In this document: one piece after another, positions 25,060-35,095 of the stretch
Layout: each line of letters opens with the position of its first letter
Numbering within the stretch: the first letter of the stretch is position 1
From: Paraspadella gotoi
Lineage: Eukaryota > Chaetognatha
Length of the DNA: 64,000 bases
Reading direction: 5' to 3'
Assembly (NCBI GenBank): GCA_051294375.1
Contig: CM119267.1
Coordinates: 20,771,476-20,835,475, forward strand
Made by a program: the position numbers and the translations under genes
Notes under the pieces: generated by a model
Databases searched by the model: none
Seen by the model: the letters and a program-made list of their open reading frames with translations, nothing else
Told to the model about the DNA's origin: nothing

Positions 25060-26270
25060 TATAAGTATGCAGTTGTTGTTTATTTTCTTCAGAGCTTAAA
25101 TTTAAGCAAAAACTACAAGTCAGGGGTAATATATTTAAGGGACTTAAGAAAATGGGAATTAAATTTTGTCAAGTACATTATTAAGGAGCTAGATATAAAA
25201 AAGTATAATGTAACTGATGTTAATTCTATTTCTAAAAGATTTATACATGGATAGTTCTAATAAACTGATAAGGGAAAACATAATATAAATACACTAATAA
25301 TAATTATAATAATAACATCACAAATATTATTTAAAATAACTTATTTAAGCTTATTTAACTTATTTAAGACTCCTGATTTAATTTATTTTTATAACTCCTT
25401 TTACCAAATTAACTTAATGTTACATTTACATTAAATAACACCTTAATTATTACTTATTATAACTAATTATTATACTTATTTTATTTATTTACAAATTACA
25501 ATTATACAGAAACCTGAATAAAATTTCTAAAATTAATGAATGCTGTCGAAAGGCCAGGCTTTGGTCTGTTGTTTCAGATAAACATGTCAAGATATACATT
25601 CAAAAAATATAAGCATAAGCCAACAATGAAGGATCACCATTTGCGTGATATGCTCGCGCTATACCTGGATATGGGATTAAAGAGGACGGGGAAATCTCAT
25701 GAAGGGTATAGGATTCCCAACCTTGATGACCTTCCTCATTGTGATAAAAAATAAAGATAAAAAATAATTCAAAAAGAAACAATTAAAATAAGTAGAATAA
25801 ACGAAAATATAATATTTAAAATTATATTCATGGACATAAGGTTGCCCCTACTCAGACCTTTCCCGGTATTGTAATCTATCAGAGAACATACAATTCTACA
25901 TGGGTAGTCTTATCCCTATTGGTAAAAAAAATTCATATATAACACTTTGGGTCACCCCTCAAAAATTTTATCCATTCCCACCCCTTTCTGTTTCAGCCTC
26001 TAGATTTATGATTTTTCATAATTGACTTTCTAGCAGAAATGATGTGGTGATATTCTATTGTAAGAACTGGAACAGGATAGATAATATCTAGACTTGTGTG
26101 TTCGATAGATGCTGCTCTTTCAGAAGGACAACCATGACTTTCCCTCTCCCAAATTGAGTATTTATTAGATAAGAATAAAACATTTTAAGAAAGAAAGCAT
26201 ATATAATTTGATTAAATAATAAGATTAAAATATCAAAATCCTTCATAAAATATAAAATAGAAAATAGTGT
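25060..26270. other. Extra segment in the right arm
   Basis: AT-rich sequence absent from the left arm. It includes a 72-codon open frame (25536-25754, plus) with mixed composition (MSRYTFKKYKHK... HEGYRIPNLDDLP) and no recognised domain. It could be a small insertion, a TE fragment, or sequence lost from the left arm. No target-site duplication could be fixed. Confidence 0.5.
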
Positions 26271-26833
26271 GAAACAAGTTAATTTGCAAATTTTCATAAC
26301 ATTTTTGGTGGAATTCAGTAGTTTTACTGAATTCCCTGCACGTTGACTGAATCCCACAAAATTTATATATATTTTATTGTTTCTGATCGAGTTAATCTAG
26401 AACAAATGTCCCCTTCTGTTATCCTTATTCGCATCAAATTTATAAATCGAACGAACTGTTCTCACAATTCAATCTTAGTTTCTCGTTTCTCGACAATCCG
26501 CAGTTGTTCAGACGGAGTCGCAGCGCGCTCGAGGCACGGATAGGCAGTGGCTTCTCCGACCGCGATAACGAACGGCCTGAGGGGAGAAGAAAGAGAGAAA
26601 AGAAAGAAATATAGGGGGATGAGAGAGAGAAAGGGAGATGAGAGAAATGGAGAAGGAGAGAGAGATAAAGAGGAGGAGAGGAAAGATCGAAAGCGAAGAG
26701 AAATAGAGAGAAAGACAGTGATTGGGAAAGAAGGTAGAGAAACAGCAAGATTGAAATGTAGGCAGGGAGAGGAGGAAGGAAGAAAGAGAAAGGAGAAATA
26801 GAGAGAGAGAAGAGAAGAGAGAGAGAGAGAGAG

Positions 26834-26868
<35 letters not shown>

Positions 26869-27188
26869 GAGAGAGTCAGGTTTTTTGCCTGCGGCGCAAC
26901 GTTGTGCGAAATTAGCGTCGCTCTCGCGTCAAAGGAAGAAACGTCGCTGAGATTTGGCGGGAAAATGCGGCGGTTTGAAAAGTAGGTAGAGGTAGAAAGA
27001 CTAAGAGAATGAGATAATAATTTTCTAACTTTGTCTGTCTGCCTGTTATTTGTCTGTTCCGTGGACATCAAGTTAAATTAAGTATGATAATAAAGTAATA
27101 GTCGTGACGGAAAAAGTAATAATGGGTTTTTGGAGATCCAATGAGAAAAATGAAGAGGAGAAGAAGGAATCTGCTTATGTCACTCCCG

Positions 27189-27500
27189 TGCCAATGGCCT
27201 TCCCCTGCCAATGTCATTCCCCTGCCAATGGCATTCCCTTGCCAATGGCATTCCAGTGCCGATATCATTCCTACGCCTATACCATTCCCATGCTAATGCC
27301 ATTCACCTGCCAATGCAATTTCTCTGCCGATGTCTCTCTCATGCCGTTGCTACTATTTCTGAGCAATGCTATTTCCGTGCTGATGCCATTCCCATGCCAA
27401 TACCATTTCTCTGTCAATACCATTCCCTTGCGGATTCCTCTTCGTTCCCTACGCCATTACCCTGCCAATGCCATTTCTCAGCCAATGCTAGTCCCCTGCT
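27189..27500. repeat. 17-bp minisatellite
   Basis: Roughly 18 units of TGCCAATGGCATTCCCC with variants. The first five unit starts are 27189, 27206, 27223, 27240 and 27257, so the period is exactly 17. A degraded reverse-complement version sits in the left arm. Confidence 0.92.
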
Positions 27501-28700
27501 AGATCGTTCTATCCCCTAATTTCCTTATTTCAGGAAAAAACGATTTCCTCCATTTATTTTTTTCCGGATTTTTTTAATTTTTATTCTCGTTCCGTTTCCA
27601 CTTTTCGCGTTTGTTGCCATTTTTTTCCGACTCAATTAAGACAAATTGGAAATATGGATGACGATGATGACGATGATGACGACGACGGCGACGATAATGA
27701 AGACGTGTACCAGGAGACGAAGAGAAACAGAAACGGAATCTGACAGAAATTTTCTCGCATTGAAAGAACGAAGAAAGATATTTAAAAACAAAACCCGCCT
27801 AAAAATGACCTGGCTATATATATATACTAGTTCATCGCTTACGCGATTTACAAAAAGAAACCCTAAAACCGGCGTATTGTACCGCTACGCATTTTTAAAT
27901 GGCTAAAAATGTCTCGCGTTAAAAATAAATAAAAAGAAGACGGGGGAAAGTTCATCGCGTTGGTCGCGTCATAATTTTCACCGTCTTCTCCGACGCGAGT
28001 GAAAAGGAAAAGAGGAGGCGAGTCGATCGTCCGAATCCATTAAAGCTTTACGCGCGGAGAGAAAAGAAAGAAGCGGCCATTCTTTTTTAATTTTGGCTGT
28101 GATAGTGAGCGGATGATGATGATGATGATGATTGTTAAGTGAATGATCATTATCATCGTCATCATCTTCAATCATCCGGATTTTTATGTCAAAAGTCGTA
28201 ACGTAAAAAACCAAAGTACGTGTATGAGCCATCTCAAGCAAGCTTTGATAATTTCAAGACTTTTCGTTCCAAACTGATTTCAAATGTTCACCTGAAAGAG
28301 GTCTCACCTGATTTGAGATTTTGTTTATTGATTGTTCTTCTTTTACTGATTGTTTCTGAAGCTGTTCAGCACTGATTTTGTCCTGACATGAATAACTTGT
28401 CTCAAATATTATTCACCACGTTTTATTCATCATTCTTTAGATGTAAGTGTAACATTGATCAAGAGAGAGAAAAACTTGTATCTCAAATTAATGATTGATC
28501 AACCAATCAGTAAATAATACACACAATCAATTCTACAATCAACGATATACTTTCCCTGCACTGAACTACACTTCCTCTGATGAATCAATAATGCAGACAT
28601 CTTAGAACTACATTCGTAGCAGTTGTCACAGCTCTCTGACACGCCGTGTCATCACCCGAGACCTTGCCCCATGTATTGAACAAAACCTCAATAGTCAATA

Positions 28701-29000
28701 CAAACCGAAATAGAAAACAGTTAGGCGTTTTTATATAACGATAAGATAAATGATATATGTGTAAGACTGAAATTGGAAACAAGTTAGAAAGAGAGAACGA
28801 AAAATGTAGTCAGAAAAAAAAACTTAACAGTTTACGACCGAAATTTTCTCTTTCGATTTCTTTCTCATTTTTTTTCCTGGCCGCCAAGGAGAGAAAAAAA
28901 AATCTCTAAATTCCGATTTTCACTAACTTCCAAAGTCCATTTCTTATCTCTCTACGTCGCTCTCTCTCTCTCTTCTTTCTCTCTCTTCTCTCTCTTCTCT

Positions 29001-29048
<48 letters not shown>

Positions 29049-29095
29049 TCTCTCTCTCTCTCTGTTCATTTTTCAGTTTTTCGGGCGACGTTAAT
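28701..29095. other. Gene-free stretch with (CT)n tract
   Basis: No gene. It contains an interrupted (CT)n tract at 28960-29063, just before the gap. Confidence 0.6.
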
Positions 29096-29475
29096 NNNNN
29101 NNNNNNNNNNNNNNNNNNNNNNNNNNNNNNNNNNNNNNNNNNNNNNNNNNNNNNNNNNNNNNNNNNNNNNNNNNNNNNNNNNNNNNNNNNNNNNNNNNNN
29201 NNNNNNNNNNNNNNNNNNNNNNNNNNNNNNNNNNNNNNNNNNNNNNNNNNNNNNNNNNNNNNNNNNNNNNNNNNNNNNNNNNNNNNNNNNNNNNNNNNNN
29301 NNNNNNNNNNNNNNNNNNNNNNNNNNNNNNNNNNNNNNNNNNNNNNNNNNNNNNNNNNNNNNNNNNNNNNNNNNNNNNNNNNNNNNNNNNNNNNNNNNNN
29401 NNNNNNNNNNNNNNNNNNNNNNNNNNNNNNNNNNNNNNNNNNNNNNNNNNNNNNNNNNNNNNNNNNNNNNNNNNN
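29096..29475. other. Assembly gap, 380 N
   Basis: Run of N. Confidence 1.
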
Positions 29476-30136
29476 AAATCTGAAAAGAAGAAGTAAAAGT
29501 CGAAAAAAAGAATTGAATGTTAAACTAATAACATATGTACAAAGTAAAGATATAATACAGCGTATTATAGGATTTGCGAATGCATAGCTGACGAGTCTTA
29601 CCAAAAAAAATAATAAAAGACAAGAGAGAAATAGAGAAAGAAAAAAAAGACATTTTTTAATTATTGAAAAAAAAATTTTTACTCGTTTTTTTCTCTTTTT
29701 AATTTTGATATTTATTAAGATTTTTCTTTATTCATCTTTTTAAAAAAATGACAATAACTGTCTTATAAGGGTCTGTTGTTTTTTCCTGTTTTTTTCCTGT
29801 TTTTTTTCCTGTTGTTTCTCATTTACATTGAGAATACTTTAGACAATTAATCTTCACAATATTTTTTCATTTTTATATCGTTTATTTAGAAATATGACTG
29901 TTTTTCCTTCTATTTTTTTCCTCTTTGCTAATAGCGCAGTTATTCCTGAGGCCGACGTCGACTCGAAGCGATCACCAACTTAAAAGTCCTTTCGTCTTCT
30001 GTTCGACTACTAAACCAACTCCTCCCTTCACCCTCTCCTCCTCTTCCGAGGTATAGTCAAGCCAGTTATTCGACCACCTCCTCTTCCTCTTTCACCGTCT
30101 GCCTTTTCTCAGAAGAAAAAAAAATATGGCTTCGGG
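29476..30136. other. Gene-free island between gaps
   Basis: A/T-rich, with a TTTTTTCCTG-type tandem repeat at about 29775-29815. It becomes C/T-rich toward 30060. No convincing exon. Confidence 0.4.
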
Positions 30137-30332
30137 NNNNNNNNNNNNNNNNNNNNNNNNNNNNNNNNNNNNNNNNNNNNNNNNNNNNNNNNNNNNNNNN
30201 NNNNNNNNNNNNNNNNNNNNNNNNNNNNNNNNNNNNNNNNNNNNNNNNNNNNNNNNNNNNNNNNNNNNNNNNNNNNNNNNNNNNNNNNNNNNNNNNNNNN
30301 NNNNNNNNNNNNNNNNNNNNNNNNNNNNNNNN
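30137..30332. other. Assembly gap, 196 N
   Basis: Run of N. Confidence 1.
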
Positions 30333-30409
30333 ACAGACGTTAAATCCTTCGCCAGAGGATAAGAAGGCGCCTAACAGACGGGTTCTTCGTTGGAGTTGGT
30401 CGAAGCGTT

Positions 30410-30434
30410 GTTGTCGTCGTCGTCGTCGTCGTCT
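30410..30434. repeat. (CGT)n triplet repeat
   Basis: Short GTC/CGT triplet run in a gene-free segment. Confidence 0.85.
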
Positions 30435-30727
30435 TTCTTCTTTATTACTTCTCTACCGACATTAACGTCTTCGCTTAATTCTCGTCTGTTTATCACAGAT
30501 CTTCACAACCAAGCGCATTCATTTCGACGATCGTAAGAAAGTAAGTGATATTTGAAAAAAAATATTTAAAAAGAATTGATTGAATTATTGCTCCCTCGTT
30601 GATATGCGTTGTTTTGTTTGTATTCATATTTGATTTGGTCGCTGGCTGCGCAGCCGCTGCCGCTGCCGCCAAACGTCGACGTCATCATAACAAACGTAAC
30701 TGGATCCAGAGAGAGAGAGAGAGAGAG

Positions 30728-30935
30728 NNNNNNNNNNNNNNNNNNNNNNNNNNNNNNNNNNNNNNNNNNNNNNNNNNNNNNNNNNNNNNNNNNNNNNNNN
30801 NNNNNNNNNNNNNNNNNNNNNNNNNNNNNNNNNNNNNNNNNNNNNNNNNNNNNNNNNNNNNNNNNNNNNNNNNNNNNNNNNNNNNNNNNNNNNNNNNNNN
30901 NNNNNNNNNNNNNNNNNNNNNNNNNNNNNNNNNNN
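30728..30935. other. Assembly gap, 208 N, flanked by (GA)n and (CT)n
   Basis: The left flank is GAGAGAG and the right flank CTCTCTC, so the strand of the dinucleotide flips across the gap. Confidence 1.
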
Positions 30936-30967
<32 letters not shown>

Positions 30968-31622
30968 GCCTCCAATGTTTACTCTGATTCAAAAAAACGT
31001 TTCCGGTGGACGGATTGGCGATTTGACGGTTTCGTTGGTGGTTTACCGGAATCGATTCACGCCTCGCTGCAATGATTTTTACTTCACGGGATTGACTCAT
31101 CGACGCATCGATTTATTTGATTGATTGGCTTGACGAGCCTGATTAGATTTCTTTGAAATTGAAGCACTTTTCTGCAGTGGATCACGTTTACGTGATTAGC
31201 CTCTTTATAATATCGTTCCATTGTCGTGTGAATAGCTTATCATCCGTTTTAAAACTCGCTCTCTCTCTCTGATATTCATTAATTGTTGATAAGAAAGAGT
31301 CGGTTCCTTTTACGACTACTTTCTTTATCTCTTCTTTGGACGACATTTTCCTATTTCCCACTTACCTCACCTCATTTTCATCCTGACCCGCTTCGCTCTC
31401 TTTCCTTACCTCACACTGAACTTAATTATTACAACGACTCTACTCTTACCCGTCCACGTCCCAGTCTCCGATTTTCTCCAGTTTACAATCGCCCAGAGAC
31501 TCCATCGCGCGTCTATCGTTTCTGTCTCTTATCTACAACGGAGCACATCTCCCAGAGTCTGGCCTTACATTTCAATATTTTTTCCGATCCACAAGCTCGC
31601 TCTTTTCCCAACCCGAACTCAG
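30936..31622. other. Gene-free island between gaps
   Basis: Mixed-composition sequence, C/T-rich after 31250. A long open frame that continues through the following N run has no domain and Ser/Leu/Pro-rich composition, so it is not called a gene. Confidence 0.4.
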
Positions 31623-32411
31623 NNNNNNNNNNNNNNNNNNNNNNNNNNNNNNNNNNNNNNNNNNNNNNNNNNNNNNNNNNNNNNNNNNNNNNNNNNNNNN
31701 NNNNNNNNNNNNNNNNNNNNNNNNNNNNNNNNNNNNNNNNNNNNNNNNNNNNNNNNNNNNNNNNNNNNNNNNNNNNNNNNNNNNNNNNNNNNNNNNNNNN
31801 NNNNNNNNNNNNNNNNNNNNNNNNNNNNNNNNNNNNNNNNNNNNNNNNNNNNNNNNNNNNNNNNNNNNNNNNNNNNNNNNNNNNNNNNNNNNNNNNNNNN
31901 NNNNNNNNNNNNNNNNNNNNNNNNNNNNNNNNNNNNNNNNNNNNNNNNNNNNNNNNNNNNNNNNNNNNNNNNNNNNNNNNNNNNNNNNNNNNNNNNNNNN
32001 NNNNNNNNNNNNNNNNNNNNNNNNNNNNNNNNNNNNNNNNNNNNNNNNNNNNNNNNNNNNNNNNNNNNNNNNNNNNNNNNNNNNNNNNNNNNNNNNNNNN
32101 NNNNNNNNNNNNNNNNNNNNNNNNNNNNNNNNNNNNNNNNNNNNNNNNNNNNNNNNNNNNNNNNNNNNNNNNNNNNNNNNNNNNNNNNNNNNNNNNNNNN
32201 NNNNNNNNNNNNNNNNNNNNNNNNNNNNNNNNNNNNNNNNNNNNNNNNNNNNNNNNNNNNNNNNNNNNNNNNNNNNNNNNNNNNNNNNNNNNNNNNNNNN
32301 NNNNNNNNNNNNNNNNNNNNNNNNNNNNNNNNNNNNNNNNNNNNNNNNNNNNNNNNNNNNNNNNNNNNNNNNNNNNNNNNNNNNNNNNNNNNNNNNNNNN
32401 NNNNNNNNNNN
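31623..32411. other. Assembly gap, 789 N
   Basis: Run of N. Confidence 1.
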
Positions 32412-32845
32412 AAGGAAAAGGAGGAGACGAAAAAGAAAAAAAAAAGAAATACAAAAGATAAAGGAAAGGAAAGGGAGGAGGCGGTCGAAAAGGAGAGAGT
32501 GGAGAGAAATAGAGAAAAAAATATAGAAAAACGACAAAGAAAGAGACAGAGAAAATGTACAAAATAGAAGAAGGAAATAAAAGAGAAACAAAAAAAGAAA
32601 AGGAGGGGAAAAGGACAGAAAATCAGGAAAAAGCAAAGAAAAGGAGGAAAAAGGAAAGAGAAAAGATAAAAACGGAAAATGAAAAAATGAAAGAAAACTG
32701 GGGGAAAAGGAATGAAAAAGTGAAAAAAGGAGAGAAAAGGAGAAAAAGAGGAAAGAAAAGAAGGAAAAAAGAAAGAAAATGAGGAAAAAGAAAAAGAAAA
32801 TCGGAAAAGAGAAAAAAAGATCCAGAAAATAAGAATAAGAGGAAT
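32412..32845. repeat. Long purine-rich tract
   Basis: More than 400 bp almost entirely A and G on the plus strand, with no fixed period. Open frames here are Lys/Glu/Arg strings. Confidence 0.9.
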
Positions 32846-32849
32846 TGCA

Positions 32850-33060
32850 GATTGATTTCTCAATCTCTCCCTCCGGCCTCCTCCCCCCCCAATTCTCCCC
32901 CACCTCCGGCCCCCTTCCTCCCTTCTCTCCGTTCCAGTTCCCTGACCCCATTTCTTTGCCTCTCCCTCTCTCTCCGGTTTCGCTCCTCTTTTTCGCTCCA
33001 TCGTTCAGCTCTAGCGATCATGTCTCTCTCTCTTTTCGTCGCGCCTGCATATTTATTTCT
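32850..33060. repeat. Pyrimidine-rich tract
   Basis: C/T-rich DNA starting right after the purine tract, so the strand asymmetry reverses at about 32848. Confidence 0.85.
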
Positions 33061-33087
33061 CGCTCCTATTATTATTTTTTTTCTTTG

Positions 33088-33247
33088 TCGAAGTAGTAGT
33101 ATTAATATTAGTAGTAGTATTAGTATTATTATTATTATTATTAGTAGTATAGTAGTTAGTATAGTAGTAGTAGTAGTAGTTATAGTAGTAGTGTCGTAGT
33201 ATGTAGTAGTATAGTAGTCAATAAATAGTAGTTAGTAGAGTAGTTTT
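33088..33247. repeat. Imperfect (TAG)n/(TAT)n triplet repeat
   Basis: GTAGTAGTA with TATTAT variants over about 160 bp. Confidence 0.9.
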
Positions 33248-33361
33248 GTTTGTCTATATACCGACTCTTTGCTGTCTTTTGGATTCACTTCCACTTCGGC
33301 ATCGTCTCGCTCTCAATTCAGATTGACGCCTCTGCTTCATTGTCGCTTTCATTTCCCCGGG

Positions 33362-33362
<1 letters not shown>

Positions 33363-33434
<72 letters not shown>

Positions 33435-33438
33435 GGAG
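33363..33438. repeat. (GA)n microsatellite
   Basis: GA units with AAAG interruptions. Confidence 0.95.
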
Positions 33439-33799
33439 ATTCCGAGTACGAAAAAAGGTGCTTCTTAATTATAGAGATAAAAAGACTTTTTGTTGTGATT
33501 CATATAAAGTTCATATCAAGTTGTTTTAAACATTGCAATCTTTAACTCTGCACAAAATTCAATTTAGTGTTTGAATTTTTGCGCCTTCGTAATTCGATCG
33601 AAGAAGAATCGCGAGAAATACGAGATATTGAAATAAAAATTAAATCTTGAAGGGAAAAAAAATATTTAAAGAGAAAAATTGAAAGGAAGAAAAAAAGGAA
33701 TTTCGTAGAAATTTGAGTTTAGTACAAAATAATTGGAAAAAATGTATCGAAGAAAGAAAAGTACGGATAATAATATATAATGATATATTAGTTTCGTTT

Positions 33800-34060
33800 T
33801 GTCGTCATAATCGTCATCATTGTCCTTTTCATGATTGGGGCGTCAACGTCCTTCTTATCGTCTTCGTCGTCGTCGTCATTGTTATCATCTCGATCGTCGT
33901 TATTGTAGTCATCTTCGCCATCATCGTCATAATCGTTATCAACGGCGATATCATTATTGTCATCATTTAGTGTCATCAAACTCATCATTATCTTCATCGC
34001 AATCATGTTTGTTTTCCTTATCGAGATTCGACATGTTCATCGTCGTCGTGGTCTACTATA

Positions 34061-34092
<32 letters not shown>

Positions 34093-34100
34093 GTCTTGCC
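33800..34100. repeat. Imperfect (TCG/TCA)n triplet region
   Basis: Dense TCG, TCA and TCT triplets, ending in a pure (CGT)n run at about 34060-34096. Translated frames are Ser, Val or Asp strings with no conserved flanks. Confidence 0.8.
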
Positions 34101-34195
34101 AAAGATGTCGCCTCCGACGTCGCGGAGCCGAAAAGACCCGAAGTGATTTCGTCCTTGATAGTTTTCCTTCCTCGCTGAAGGTGAGACTGCCGTTC

Positions 34196-34198
34196 TCT

Positions 34199-34280
<82 letters not shown>

Positions 34281-34301
34281 CCCTCTCTCTCTCTCTCTCT
34301 G
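34196..34301. repeat. (CT)n microsatellite
   Basis: CT units with a few interruptions. Confidence 0.95.
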
Positions 34302-35095
34302 GATGATGATTCGGGTTTCGGTTCAATAATGTATTAAGGAGAGAGAAGAAGATCAGATAGGAAAAGAGTCAAAAAGCAGAATGGCGCGTCTGCGATTGGG
34401 GAAATAGTGAGATAGAGATAGAGACAGATAGAGAGAGTGGCATTTCGAAGATGCCAGTTGAGATGCGATAGATTTTTAATGATTCGATTTATTAAGAATT
34501 AGAAAGAAAGAGAAAACAGATTTGAAAGGTACTTCTTTATTTCAAACATCGATAAAAAAATATCTTTATATTGTTACAGATTTGAGTTTGATATGAAATT
34601 TAATTAAACGCCTCTCGTCAATTTTAATTTATTTTCAATCATAAAAGTAGGTTTGTATGTCAGATTCTTTCTCTCGTTCCCTTTTATTCTCAGAAAGACA
34701 ATGCATCCCTGTCAGATTTTGCAGCATAGAATTTTTTACAATAAAATAAGGCTCATTAACAATAAAAATAAGGCTCAATAAAGAATCAAAATGCATTTTT
34801 TAATATTAAATTATCGCATTGGCACATATCAATATTTAACCAGTATATATTTATTACCTATTTTATAAAATATTCAATTTTTTAAATTTATATTTGTAAA
34901 TTTTTAATTTTGAAAATAACAAATTGTAAATTTTTATACTCAGCATTTCGAACAGCGAGTGAAGCTTTGAAAGTGACAAAAATAACTTTCATCCGACGCT
35001 GTTTCAAATTTACCGCAAAAACTCGGCTTTCATTATATTTCTTTTTCCTTCTCTCATTTCATATTATTCAAAACTTTCTCTCTGACACTTTCAAA
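34302..35095. other. 5' flank of the XKR-like gene
   Basis: AT-rich. The reading frame is open upstream of the chosen start to 34910, with an in-frame ATG there, but those 62 codons look like untranslated AT-rich sequence. No core promoter could be assigned. Confidence 0.45.

Larger units (their letters stand above)
24755..28700 (-). repeat. Right arm of the interrupted inverted repeat
   Basis: Pairs with 21430-24060 in reverse complement, except for an extra segment at about 25060-26270 with no counterpart in the left arm. Coordinate sums of matched points are about 48,800 inside this segment and about 50,000 outside it, which is how the extra 1.2 kb was placed. Confidence 0.85.

Noticed and set aside
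31283-32461. 392-codon open frame
   Set aside because: Most of it is N. The readable part is Ser/Leu/Pro-rich sequence from C/T-rich DNA.
31572-33001. Minus-strand frames of about 460 codons full of Phe/Ser/Leu
   Set aside because: They are the complement of the purine-rich tract plus N, with no domain or splice pattern.
34910-35095. N-terminal extension of the XKR-like protein
   Set aside because: In frame but AT-rich. The AAAATGG start at 35096 places the DIGTD helix at the N-terminus, as expected for the family.
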